From Allacma fusca (taxonomy: Eukaryota > Arthropoda > Collembola > Symphypleona > Sminthuridae), in the NCBI GenBank assembly GCA_947179485.1, contig OX359248.1:26607378-26671377 (forward strand): DNA of 64,000 nucleotides, read 5' to 3'. The notes below the pieces were generated by a model. That model made no database searches, was not told the origin of the DNA, and saw only the letters and a list, made by a program, of their open reading frames with translations. Within the stretch, counting starts at the first letter, position 1; each line of letters starts with the position of its first letter. Positions 44,181-55,456 of this stretch are shown here, piece after piece. Position numbers and translations under genes: made by a program.

Positions 44181-45266
44181 CAGGCGCGTAGCCAAGGGGG
44201 GGGGGGCAAAGGGGGCAATTGCCCCCCCCCCTTTCGAAATAAAATACTCTCAAATCACTCAAAAAGTTAAAAATAAATCAGTCCATACCGAGACATGCAA
44301 ACCTTTTTAGTGATTTGACAGTACAATTTTTTTTATTTGTAAAAAAAATCACTTCGAAACTCAACATATGCAGTATTCCATGTAAATATCTGTGTATAAA
44401 CAGCATAACTCTAGAATCACCCATGAAATTTGCATGTTTCGTGTGAATGATTTATTACCCACGGCTCCTCCCGTCATTAATTGACCCATCCATACGCGCA
44501 AAAATCGTATCGCAATGTTTTTCCATTGCGAGAGCAAAGGATTTCTAGATCAATAAATTTCTATCGAAATGGAAAAGCATTTCGATACGATTTTCGCGAG
44601 TATGGATGGGTCAACTTTTGACGGGAAGAAGCCGTGGGTAATAAACCATTCAATAAAGAGACGTTTTGGGTGATTCTAGAGTACATTTTTATTGTGTTCA
44701 TCCTTGCTTAGCGGGTGATTTGAATGCATTTCCGAAATCCCGATTTCACTTTGACCTTTGCCTCGTCGATTTGACTTCAACCTTAAACGGCAACAAAAGT
44801 ATGGTAACAGCGGCTTTAAATATTTTCATATTAAAAGCTTTTAGCTTCTGTAACTTACACGCATCGCTTCGAGGGAATTTTTAAGCTGGATAGAATTATT
44901 AAATTAGTGAATTGTATTTAATTCATTATGAAAAGGTCAAGCACGCCTGATATCCGCAGTTTCTTTTCGAAGCAAAGACGTGTGTCACAGGAACAGTAGG
45001 TTAAGCACCAGCTGAAAAGATAGAAGCGAACCCAGGTCTCGAAATTCTCCGAAATCGGATCAAGCCCAATTAAAAATCTGGTCCAAAATTATTCAAATTT
45101 GAAGGAATCGTAAAACGTGGAGAATTTTAAAATCTGAAATTCAGTTTGTAAAATTTGATGCATTTTACATTCGTGAATTGGATTTCAGATAGAATGTGAC
45201 AGTTTACATATGTACGTTCTAATTAATGTTGCCCCCCCCCTTGGCCGATTCCTGGCTACGCGCCTG
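44181..45266 (+). mobile_element. hAT-type DNA transposon derivative with transposase remnant
   Basis: The ends are inverted repeats starting CAGGCGCGTAGCCA, followed by long G (or C) runs, and the element is flanked by identical 8-bp copies of TGTATGCA (44173-44180 and 45267-45274). CAGGxGCGTAGCCA termini with an 8-bp duplication mark hAT. It is 1086 bp. At 44928 an ATG opens MKRSSTPDIRSFFSKQ, which resembles the start of transposases of the ZMYM1-like hAT group (KRxxxxDIRSFF), but the frame stops after about 23 codons, so only the gene start is kept. A 274-bp hairpin lies inside. Confidence 0.88.
44409..44682. repeat. Large imperfect inverted repeat (hairpin) inside the hAT element
   Basis: The left arm begins CTCTAGAATCACCCA and the right arm ends TGGGTGATTCTAGAG. 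Further matched blocks lie inward: TTTATTACCCACGGCT against GCCGTGGGTAATAAA, and GACCCATCCATAC with CGTATCG against their complements. It could be a separate foldback element nested in the hAT copy or an internal palindrome of that family. I see no clear target duplication at its ends. Confidence 0.8.
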
Positions 45267-46841
45267 TGTATGCATATGTGTTTGTATACACGGTACATAT
45301 TTGTTTTCAACGACAACACCCTTTAAGTGTTTACACACGCCTTAAGATTATTTCTACTTCCACGGGATCCATGACAGAGTCCAAACCGTGTCTGAATCTA
45401 CATTGTTCATAGCAAGGTTACAATTAAATTGGGAAAAGACGAAAAGAGTGTAGCATTTCACTCTTGACGTTTCATGTTTTTGTGCAAGCAAAAATTGGGA
45501 TTGAAGATGGAGCCGTTCCAAACGTTTTTCCAAGAACATGATGGACACGGGGTGCTTCCAGCTGTGGTCCAAAAACCTAAAAGTATGGTGAAAATTGTTG
45601 GTCATAAGATCCAAGTCAAGAAGAGTTTAAAAGCCATACATTGTTAAATAAGATGTATTTAAGTAACCCTAGGAATCTTTAGTAGAAAGAATTCATTTTA
45701 CTTAGAAACTGGACTGCTTTATTTTTGTTTGTTTCTTAACATGTGACATATGCATTTCAATTTTCAATGGCTGGTTGACTATTATGAAACGTTAGCAATA
45801 ATTTAATTTCCGTAGAGCAAATGTTCGCAAAAGCAAAATCATTTAAGAAATAAAATCCAACTACCTGTCTTTGCAAAATAGCAAATATGTTCAGAGGACA
45901 GCTGGGAATGTTACAATTGTGCACATACATATGTATAATATACACATTATGTACACTGGAAAATTTCATAACCATTTTATGGGAACTTGTGTAGAATTAG
46001 GGGAATAAACAACATGAGGTGTAAAATTAAGGATGTATGTAAGTGAAACTGGCGATCACAGCCTTGTAATTCCTAATATTATAATACATATTTGTCAGAT
46101 TAAATTATAAATATGTGAACCCGGATGATGCGATTACCTTTAAGTAGCGTAGGTCTGTAACTTAATTGTACCAGTAGCTATGTACAACATTCCTGTTCCG
46201 AAAAGAAATTTCTGCCGCATTCCAACAACACTTAAAATAAATTAACGAGAAACACTTCGGAAATAGTGGAAAATATAGGAATAAATGGTCAGGATTCCTT
46301 TTTGAAGCATGTTTCTGTAGAGACTGATGGTCAGTACTCGCATCTTGTCTTTACTTTTTTTTACACTCTCGCACTCCTCAAAGGATCTAATTATTATTTC
46401 CTCACGTGTATATCCAAATGATGAGTTTTGTAATACTTGCGTGTGTAAATGTTTGTGTTACCTGGAGCGATGACTACATACGAATACTAAGGCCAATAAT
46501 GACTTCGCCTCGCAAGCAGAAGCAAAAACCTTAAATGTGACTGCATATCCACTAACTCATACTTTCAATTAACCATGCATCATAGGCAACAAGGCAAAAG
46601 GCAACCCGAGTCCTGTTATGTGGAATATGTTCTTGTATTTCTCCTGCATGTGTTTTGCCACACGCTATTCCTCATTTTTTTCTAAGCATCATGCAAGTTA
46701 GAATTATGTGTTGTGTGCTTGACAAGCGACTCACGGGATTGGATGCAGGAACTTTTCATCTGCAGAGTCCAATTCCTATACACTTGTGATACAATTCCAT
46801 AACAAAATATTAATTATTATAGATATAACAAGTACACTAAA

Positions 46842-49800
46842 ATGTTTAACGTTAATCTTTTGTTCCTAATTCCCTTCACTTTATTATTATATTTACATAT
46901 CTATTTATTCGGATTTTACTATCATTACTACGATTTCATAGCAAGTAAATTTGAAGACAGTAACAATGTTTTCGACTTCATTGTGGGTGAGTTTGCACAA
47001 TAAGTTTGGCAAGTTCAAGAGTTACATACATACAGTAAATTCTGTCTAAATGATCAACTTTTGAAGTACAGTAGGAGGAGGTTCTGCCGGTGCTGTTGTG
47101 GCGAATCGGTTGTCAAGAAATAATAAAGTACTGCTTCTTGAAGCTGGCACTGATCCATTACCAATGCAAAGTATCCCTGGTTTCACACTGGAATTTATGC
47201 ATTCTCCTTACGTGGACTGGATGTATAGAACCGTTCCTCAGAAATATTCACATTTTGGTCAGATACATGAAAACGTAAGATTTTCCAGCATACCCGGAAT
47301 TGTAGTTTAGAATAATTAAAAAGGTTACTACAATATTGTTGTTTATTGCAGTCATGAAATGGCAAAATGCGATATACATAAGACTGCAGGCAATAAAATA
47401 ATTCCACTAAAATTTTTTTTTGGAAGGTGTCAATGTGGCCCAGAGGGAAAACGCTTGGGGGCTCAAGCACGCTAAATTACATGTTGTACGTAAGATCCCA
47501 TCCCTACGATTACGACAACTGGGCCAATATAACTGGAGACTCTAGCTGGAATTATACAAATGTCCTTCCATATTTTAAGAAGTCTCTTGCCTACTACGAT
47601 GGACAATACAAAGAGAATAGTACATAAATTATATTTAAATGAACATAATATTTTTTTACGAATCCTTATTACAGTATTTTCCTACTTGGAACATCTTCAC
47701 GAATTTCATGCTTACGTAATTAATAATAATTGTTCGTTCTTTCATATTAATGTATGCAGGTGAACACTATGGTAGGGGTTCACAAGAAATTGGGCTTAAT
47801 GTGGAGAGCAAGCCAGAGGAAACCATACCTTTACTACCTTATATAATTGAAGCTGGAAAAGAGCTTGGGTTTGACAATGTTAGTGACTTAAACGGACCAC
47901 AACGTACAGGTTTGTTCTTCGTTGTACTGGATTCAAACGCGTCCATAATTGCCTGTGTCCAGCTTTTCGAATAGCAATTATTAAAGGAGCCGCGTGATTT
48001 TTTGACAGGCTTCGGCACAATAGAATATACACAAAAGAGAGGAGCTAGGCATGGAACTTATGACGCGTATATTAGGCCCATCAAACACAGAAAAAATCTT
48101 GTCATTTCAAGGCTCTCACACGCAATCAAGGTATTTTTCTGTATTAATGTACATATTTTTGAAATGGTAATACAATTTTTAAAAATCATCAACAAAACCT
48201 CAGGTGTGATGACGTATGTCATGCCGTATCAACGTAATAATTATCTATTTATGTATCTATCTCTTATATTCAATATACAATCTATCTGTATATTTAATTA
48301 ATGTGTAGATCAAGTTGAACCGACACAATCATGCTATTGGGGTGTGGTATTCTCGGCATGGTAAAACACATTTGGCAAGGGCTCGTAAGGAGATAATACT
48401 CAGCTGTGGAGCTGTTGGCTCTCCTCAACTTCTCATGCTCTCTGGAATTGGACCCAAAGAGCATCTCCAGAGCGTCAATGTAGGCTAATAGTTTTTCTAT
48501 TTACAATGGCTGAAATTCATTCTCCATTGAACATACTGACACAAAAACCTTCCATGTATTTGATGAATTATGAATGCAAATTCTACAGATAAAACCCCGG
48601 ATAGACCTTCCAGTCGGTCAAAATTTAAAAGACCATTTGGCAGTTATCCTTCATAGTGTAATTTTGGATAACACTGAGAAGAAATGGTCAATTTTTCCAG
48701 ACTATGATTACAACCCTTGGGCTTTGTTTAACTACTTGTCAGAAGGCAAAGGTACACGTACAGAAGCCAATACTAAGCTAAGCATTGTTCAATACATCAA
48801 TGTGAAAATGAAATGAATATTTATATCAAACTCTATATTATTTTTATTACCTTTTTTAACTTTTTATTTTATTTCAGGGCCTTTTTCATTTCCATCTCCA
48901 TTTTCTTCACAGGGCTTTATTTCTACCTCAATTGAAAAATCCATGGAATGGCCTAACCTTCAGTTGTACACAAGCAGTTTAGGACTATACGATTTACTTG
49001 CGTCTGACTTATCCAGATTGATGGGATTTAAACAGGAGCCAATTGAAATGATTTTGAAGGATCAATTTGGGAAGAATGCATTTTCTTCCTTGGTAACCCT
49101 AGTCAGGCCCAAAAGTGTGGGAGAGATATTACTTCGAGACAGAAATCCTGAAAGTCATCCATTAATCAATCCCAATTACTTGAATGATCCGAGAGATGTC
49201 CAAGCAATTGTAGAAGGTGAGATTGTATTTTAAAGTTCTGTTTATGTATGCTCTTATATTGCATTTACTAAACTTGGCTATGTTCGAAAAATCTCCAGGT
49301 GCACAATTCTCAAGGAAGATGTTTGAAGATACACAAGTTTTAAAAAAATTAAGAGCCAAAATGACGAGGCAGCCATTACCTGGCTGCGAAGGGCATGAAA
49401 TCTTCTCGAGCGACTATTGGGAGTGCTACGTACGGCATTTGTGTATGACACTTTATCATCCTGCGGGAACTTGTGCAATGGGTAGAGGAAATAATGATCC
49501 AAAGACTGTAGTGGATACTACTTTAAGGTTGGTTCTTAACGTGATCATTTTAGTCTGAGGAGGTATATATTTATGGCTTTATATTGCTCTAAAAAATCCA
49601 TTTGTATTTTTTAAAATTCAAATTCAAAAATACACAATCAGTAACATTTGACCCTTCTATTTTTACTTGTGTCAATTTTTTATTAATTGGCCAAGGTGTT
49701 CTTGACCTATCGAATCTCAGGAACGCAGCCACCAATAATCATATAAATGGTTTATAAAGGTGGTACGATACCATGATTAATATGTTTTTTATACTTCTTA

Positions 49801-50020
49801 ACTCAGGGTTCTCAACTCAAGATGGCTCCGTGTAGTAGACGCGTCCATAATGCCGGAGATTGTCAACGGGAACACAAATTCCCCCACGATCATGATTGCT
49901 GAGAAGGCTTCGGACATTATACGTGAGTACTGGTCTGAGCAGTACCTTGTGTCTCCAATAGTTGAATATTTGTTTGACCAACACTTTAGAGCAAAATGTT
50001 TTTACTCTGTAATGGTGTAG
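46842..50020 (+). CDS. GMC oxidoreductase, glucose dehydrogenase (FAD, quinone)-like
   Basis: FAD enzyme of the glucose-methanol-choline family; insect members act in cuticle, immunity, ecdysteroid and defence chemistry, so the substrate cannot be told. Exons: 46842-46986, 47072-47274, 47427-47619, 47760-47909, 48009-48130, 48309-48479, 48589-48751, 48878-49216, 49299-49527 and 49807-50020; 642 aa in perfect phase. An N-terminal hydrophobic segment ([18 protein letters not shown]) acts as signal or anchor. The FAD dinucleotide fold [16 protein letters not shown] is split by intron 1. GMC signature 1 ([18 protein letters not shown]) and signature 2 ([16 protein letters not shown]) are intact. 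The catalytic region reads HPAGTCAMG, with [20 protein letters not shown] near the end. A possible donor at 49921 is ignored because the frame runs on to a stop 100 bases later. Confidence 0.93.
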
Positions 50021-50287
50021 TACTCTCACTTATTGCTAACTAGTTGAAATGTTGTTACAAATTAATATTTTCAATATGATAAATACAATCTGGAATCGAT
50101 CTACTATGCAATAATAAAAAATGTCTACGAGGATCTGTTCAAACTCAAGTCGTCAACTTAACTATTTTAATTATGACAGAAATTAACATAAGTATAAACA
50201 AATATTATGTCTCCAGCAATTACATTACAATATAAGCCACACCTATAATTTTTGGAGAATTTCATTGATGTGAAACATTTCAAATTC

Positions 50288-53200
50288 TCAACGAAGAAGA
50301 GAAATGGAAATTTCGTTACGGGTACCCTCAGAACTAATATCCGCGGTCGTCTCAAGAGGTTTCTCCGGAGTCGTTTCCGATGCTTCGACCATTGTAGTTT
50401 CCAATGATTGAGTCTTCTCCAGTTCTTCTTCAGGAATTGTTTCCGAAACTGAGGCCGGAGTCTCCTCCGATGCTTCGTATGGAGTCGTTTCCGATGCTTC
50501 GACCATTGTAGTTTCCAATGATTGGTAGTGATACTTTTCCAATTCATCTTCAGGAGTTGTTTCCGAATCTGAGGCCGGAGTTTTCTCTGATGCTTCATCT
50601 GGAGCCTTCTCCAATGCTTCGTCCGGAGACTTCTCCGATTCTTCAGCCAGAGTCGTTTCCGAAACTTTTGCCAGAGTCTTGTCCGATGCATCGTCGGAAG
50701 TCTTGCATCGTCGGAATTTTTCTGCAGGAGTCTCCTCCGATTTTTCTGCAGGAGTCTCCTCCGATTTTTCTGTCGGAGTTGTTTCCAAAACTAAGGCGGG
50801 AGCTATCTCCGATGCTTCCTCCGGAGCCTTCTCCAATGCTTCGTCGGGAGCCTTCTCCGATGCTTCGCCGGGAGTTTTCTCAGATGCTTCAACGGGAGTC
50901 TTCACCGATTCTTCTACAGGAGTCTCCTCCGATTTTTCTGCAGGAGTCTCCTCCGATTTTTCTGCAGGAGTCTCCTCCGATTTTTCTGCAGGCGTCTCCT
51001 CCGATTCTTCTGCAGGAGTCTCCTCCGATTTTTCTACAGGAGTCTCCTCCGATTTTTCTACAGGAGTCTCCTCCGATTCTTCTGCAGGAGTCTGCTCTGA
51101 TTCTTCTGTAGGAGTCTCCTCCGATTCTTCTTCAGGAGTCTTTTCCGATTCTTCTTCAGGAGTCTTTTCCGATTCTTCTTCAGGAGTCTCCTCCGATTCT
51201 TCTTCAGGAGTCTTTTCCGATTCTTCTTCAGGAGTCTTTTCCGATTCTTCTTCAGGAGTCTTTTCCGATTCTTCTGCAGGAGTCTCCTCCGATTCTTCTT
51301 CAGGAGTCTTTTCTGATTCTTCTGCATGAGTCTGCTCCGATTCTTCTGCAGGAGTCTGTTCCGATTCTTCTGCAGGAGTCTTCTCCGATTCTTTTGCAGG
51401 AGTCTGCTCCGATTTTTCTACCGGAGTCATTGCCAAAACTGAGACCGGATTTATTTCCGATTCTTCGTCAGGATTCTTCTCCGATATTTCGTCTGGAGCC
51501 TTCTGTGATGCTTCGACTGGAGCCTTCTCCGATGGTTCCTGCAGAGTCGTTTCCGGTGATTCGTCGGGAGTCTTCTGTGATTCTTCTGCCGGAGTTCTTT
51601 CCGATGCTTCGTCCGGAGCCTTCTCCGATGTTTCCTCCAGCGCATTCTCCGATGCTTCCTTCGGAGCCTTCTCCGATGCTTCCTTCGGAGCCTTCTCCGA
51701 TGCTTCCTTCGGAGCCTTCTCCGATGCTTCCTTCGGAGCCTTCTCCGATGTTTCCTCCGTAGCCTTCGCTGATGTTTCCTCCGGAGCCTTCTCCGATGTT
51801 TCCTCCAGAACATTCTCCGATGCTTCCTTCGGAGCCTTCTCCGATGCTTCCTTCGGAGCCTTCTCCGATGCTTCCTTCGGAGCCTTCTCCGATGCTTCCT
51901 TCGGAGCCTTCTCCGATGTTTCCTCCGTAGCCTTCGCTGATGTTTCCTCCGTAGCCTTCTCCGATGTTTCCTCCGGAGCTTTCTGCGATGCTTCCTCCGT
52001 AGCCTTCTCCGATGTTTCCTCCGGAGCTTTCTCCGATGTTTCCTCCGGAGCCTTCTCCGATGCTTCCTCCGGAGCCTTCTCCGATGCTTCCTCCGGAGCC
52101 TTCTCCGATGCTTCCTCCGGAGCCTTCTCCGATGCTTCCTCCGGAGCCTTCTCCGATGCTTCCTCCGAAACCTTCTCCGATGCTTCCTCTGTAGCCTTCT
52201 CCGATGATTCCTCCGAAACCTTCTCGTATGCTTCCTCCGGAGTAGTTTCCAATGCTTCGTCGGGGGTCTTCTCGGATTCTTCTGGCAGCGTCGTTTCCCA
52301 TGATTGGTCCGAAATCTGCTCTGATGATTTGTCCAGAGTCGGTACCGATGCTTCGTTCAGAACAGCTTCGTCCGGAGTCTTCTCCGATGATTCGTCTGGA
52401 TGCATCTCCGATGATTTATGCAATGTATCGCAAACCACCTCGGCAGAGAGTTTTGCGGTAACGTTGGAAGTCACCTCTGGAGTTACATCGGTTGTAGTTT
52501 GGGCAATGGCTTCTTGTAAATCGAATTGGATCCATGCTGGAGTTTCATTAGTGACCCTCGTATGAGCCTCCACGTTCGCTTCTGCAGCCACTTCAGTAGG
52601 CTCGCCACATTTCTCATCACCCATCTCTCTTCGAATCTGGACTTCTTGAGGAGCTGGTTCCGCAAATTTGGAAGTTGGGTGTGTAGAAATCTCCGTAATA
52701 ACCTCATCATGAGCCTTTGGGATAACCTGGAAAGGTAGCTTCGGAGTTATCATTTCTAGAATCGGTGTTACGACTTCTTCAGATGCCTCAGTCCTAACTT
52801 CTGCCGAAATTTCTGCAGTTACACAGATATGAGGAGATACTTCGTCAGTGACATTTTGAGGGATGTTTGGCTGAACTTCTGCAAGAATTTTTTCGCTTTC
52901 TACAATCTTCGCAGGCATGACCTACGCAACCGAAGTAACTGTCTATACAATTTTGCAATCGTACATTATTAGTATTTACAATGTATTTTCTATACCTCAA
53001 TAGTGACATCACAAACAAGATAGTGCAATTCACGTATTGTCCTCGAAGAAATAGCTTGAGGAATCAATCTCTCCTCGACATCGCTCCATTCCAATGACAC
53101 CATACCACTTCTCGGGATTTTATTTAAGGAAGTTGAGGGTTTGAGCACGTTTAGGTAGTACACTTCGTCGTCTTGCTCATTCTAACAAATAAATTTACTC

Positions 53201-54182
53201 CAAAATTTAGAAGCTAAATTTATGGAAATATTCTACGAACTACGAGCTCACTACATTTTAAGCCAAACAATATGTAAAATAATTTAGTTCATAACACAAG
53301 TTTAAATAATCTCACCAACTTTCCCCGAATGTTAATTCGAATCCTCAATTTCTGGTCCACGTGTGTGATACTCTTATCATCCATGGTTGTCACCCACAAA
53401 CGCAAATATGAGCCCTCCTTCTTTTCCAGCCACAGACAGAAGTTATTGTCTGACTTTGCGTGATAAAAAATGGAACTTATCCAGCGAACTTTCCTTTCAT
53501 CATCATCTGGCAGAAACCAATAAAAACAAGTCAATTAAATCCTCTAATACTTACCAGAAATTAAGTGTGAATTGAGCTTATTAAGACATACAAGGCTCTG
53601 GTCGAGTGCAGAGAATCCCAACTGCTGCAGGTACTTCAAAAATCATCACTTTATGAAATTCCTTATAGTGACATTTGGCTTCCGCTGTGGAAAAAAATCC
53701 GCAAGATTTGTCCAGCATGCACTCAACTGGAGGTCTGAAACGATTCCAAATACATCTCAAGTTCAACTTATACTCAACTACTTATGTGATATTTCCACAT
53801 GTACAAATACTAAACAATGATCATTTCATGTGTGCATGTCACATCAATTACCTTACCTATGAACACAATCCCGATCATGAGTGTTTAATTCCGAGCTTCG
53901 AAGAATCCTCTCGCACCCCAAATCCGCGTACTTGCAATTGAACTCAAGACCAGCAAATAAGGCATTGTAGAGAGGAAATTCTGCTTCCAAAGCCCACTGC
54001 GACTGAGTTGGTCCATAATAACTGCACCGTTGTCCATCACTAATCGCCGGACAGCTGTCCTTACTCTTAGAGAAGCATGAGCGACAAATAAAATGTCCTT
54101 GTGAGCAAAACAAATACATCTGAGCAGGCATCACCAATTTCCTGCAGCCCGAGCAGGTCAATGCATCAGATATACTCGTCAT
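50288..54182 (-). CDS. SINA/SIAH-like RING protein with long Glu/Ser/Pro repeat tail
   Basis: Exons: 54182-53857, 53734-53555, 53506-53316, 53181-52996 and 52921-50288, about 1171 aa. The front resembles E3 ubiquitin ligases of the seven-in-absentia family. It has a RING-type finger (CSGCRKLVMPAQMYLFCSQG then HFICRSC), a SIAH-type zinc finger (FNCKYADLGCERILRSSELN, then THDRDCVHR) and a TRAF-like substrate domain spread over exons 2-4 (KVRWISSIFYHAKSDNNFCL, SYLRLWVTTMDDKS). The last exon encodes about 876 residues, mostly an 8-residue repeat of the form EEASEKAP or EEESEKTP. Exon 2 appears to carry one surplus base in the CCC at 53617-53619; its two halves read in different frames, and the second half (FSALDQSLVCLNKLN) joins the next exon correctly. 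This is either an assembly error or a recent mutation. A 5' UTR intron ending near 54204 is likely. Confidence 0.82.
50690..52260 (-). repeat. Coding minisatellite, 24-bp unit, in the SINA-like gene
   Basis: Tandem copies of a 24-bp unit encode 8-residue peptides. Blocks differ by variant: EEASEKAP and KEASEKAP units dominate the upstream (protein N-terminal) part, and EEESEKTP, AEESEETP and AEKSEETP the C-terminal part. Within blocks some neighbours are identical at the DNA level, and a larger block of KEASEKAP plus flanking ETSEKAP and ENxLEETS units occurs twice (about 51600-51760 and 51790-51940). Recent unequal exchange or slippage is implied. Confidence 0.93.
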
Positions 54183-55456
54183 TATCCCTTGTTCCAGATT
54201 TTCCTGAAAAAATCACGAAATTAATGAAAAAAAAACGTTAACACTTGATTCCTTATTAAAATTGTATATATTTCCCATCAAATTCACGTTTTAAGGGAAG
54301 ACAAGTAAAAATCATAAACCCTCACCTGCCTTGAGGAAACAAGGGTTGAAAATTTTCTGAACCACAATTTACTGAAACTCCCCGAGTAACTTTCTAAATC
54401 TCCCGTAAATTTCAGTCACCTAATATTCTACAATATTTACCCTTTACGAAGTGCCTTTAAATAACAATCTCTTCAGCTGTATTCTTCCACAACATATATT
54501 TTCGCCAGTATATTTTCCCAACCACTATCTCACCAGACGCTAAAATCCAAATGACAGGGAGCTAAACACGTATAACATTTTGAAGACATGAAACAATCAA
54601 AAAGGTTTTTTTTAAGCCAGAGGGCATTTCATCCCAGTTATGCTAAGGCTACCAAGTATGTGCCCGCAGGTATTCTCAAGAACGGTTGGAAAGTTAGCTA
54701 GAGGAAATAATACATCGATAACAAAAATAAGAAATGTAAGTGCGTTTCAACTGTCTCACAGATTGAATGTAGAACCATATAGTCAAGGGAAAATTGAGAG
54801 GGAAAGACTTCAAGGGGATTATGATTATACCCTAGAGATGTGTAATCAATATGGTAACGACAGAATTCAGCCATTTTGCATTCCTTAGAAAACGTTTTGT
54901 AGACACTCGAGATAATTACGACGTAGGTAGATTTTTCAGTCCTGCCGACAGAACATTGGTCGTTGTACCTTGAGAAAAAAATTATATAGTAGATAAATAC
55001 TGATGTTTTTAAGTATTACACATATGTATATTTTCAATATTTTAATGTCAAGGTGAGAATGCCCCGCAGCAGAGACAACTTGTTCAGAAATGGCACATCA
55101 AATTACAAATATAGTCAGGCAGCGTTCCTATGGAACTCGCCCAGTTTGGATGAGGTGGTATTAAATGTTAATGTAAAACATTTTTCAGCATTTAATTAGT
55201 TATACTGGAAAACTAAGATAGTTGATGTTAGAGATATTTAGCCATCTGCGTCCATGTTTGGTACTGTTACTGTTATTTTTACGGGTTAAGCATGAAGAGA
55301 AGCGCTTGCTTTTAAAATGTAGACCATTTTACAATTCCGTAACGTAGAGGTAGGATGTAAATTTATTTAGCTCTGCTCCAGCTCTAGCAGTCGTTTCTTA
55401 ATTGTACGTTTTAAATTCCCTAATTTACATAAATATTCATTATAAAGTAGTGCAGA
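54183..55456 (+). other. Divergent region upstream of CIMIP2, with weak possible exons
   Basis: Three stretches join in phase: 54640-54735 (from an ATG, MLRLPSMCPQVFSRT), about 54831-54919 (RCVINMVTTEF to TRDNYD) and about 55055-55131 (VRMPRSRDNLFRNG to FLWNSPSLDE), each with plausible GT-AG borders. The joined product matches no host protein I recognise. Its end (TRDNYDVRMPRSRDNLFR and LWNSP) resembles the C terminus of non-LTR retrotransposon ORF2 proteins, so this may be an exonised or decayed LINE fragment. The SINA-like promoter also lies here. Confidence 0.3.

Larger units (their letters stand above)
42068..46841. other. Gene-poor region between thymidylate synthase and the GMC gene
   Basis: About 4.8 kb with no supportable host gene apart from the 3' end of TYMS. 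It contains a 47-bp minisatellite and a hAT-type element, listed separately. A 65-codon open frame with a real ATG at 43226-43423 matches nothing I know. Confidence 0.5.

Noticed and set aside
48205-48308. Box C-like GTGATGA in a GMC oxidoreductase intron
   Set aside because: No box D within a usable distance before the acceptor.
50518-51329. Long plus-strand open frames (about 200 codons) opposite the repeat tail
   Set aside because: They exist only because the 24-bp repeat lacks stops in those frames; their products are simple periodic peptides and they have no splice or start context.
50690-52260. CRISPR-like regular repetition
   Set aside because: The repeats are contiguous without spacers, coding, and in an animal genome.
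51468-52301. Gly/Ser-rich minus-strand frame of 277 codons in the same repeat
   Set aside because: Shadow of the Glu/Ser/Pro frame, which alone is in phase with the upstream exons.
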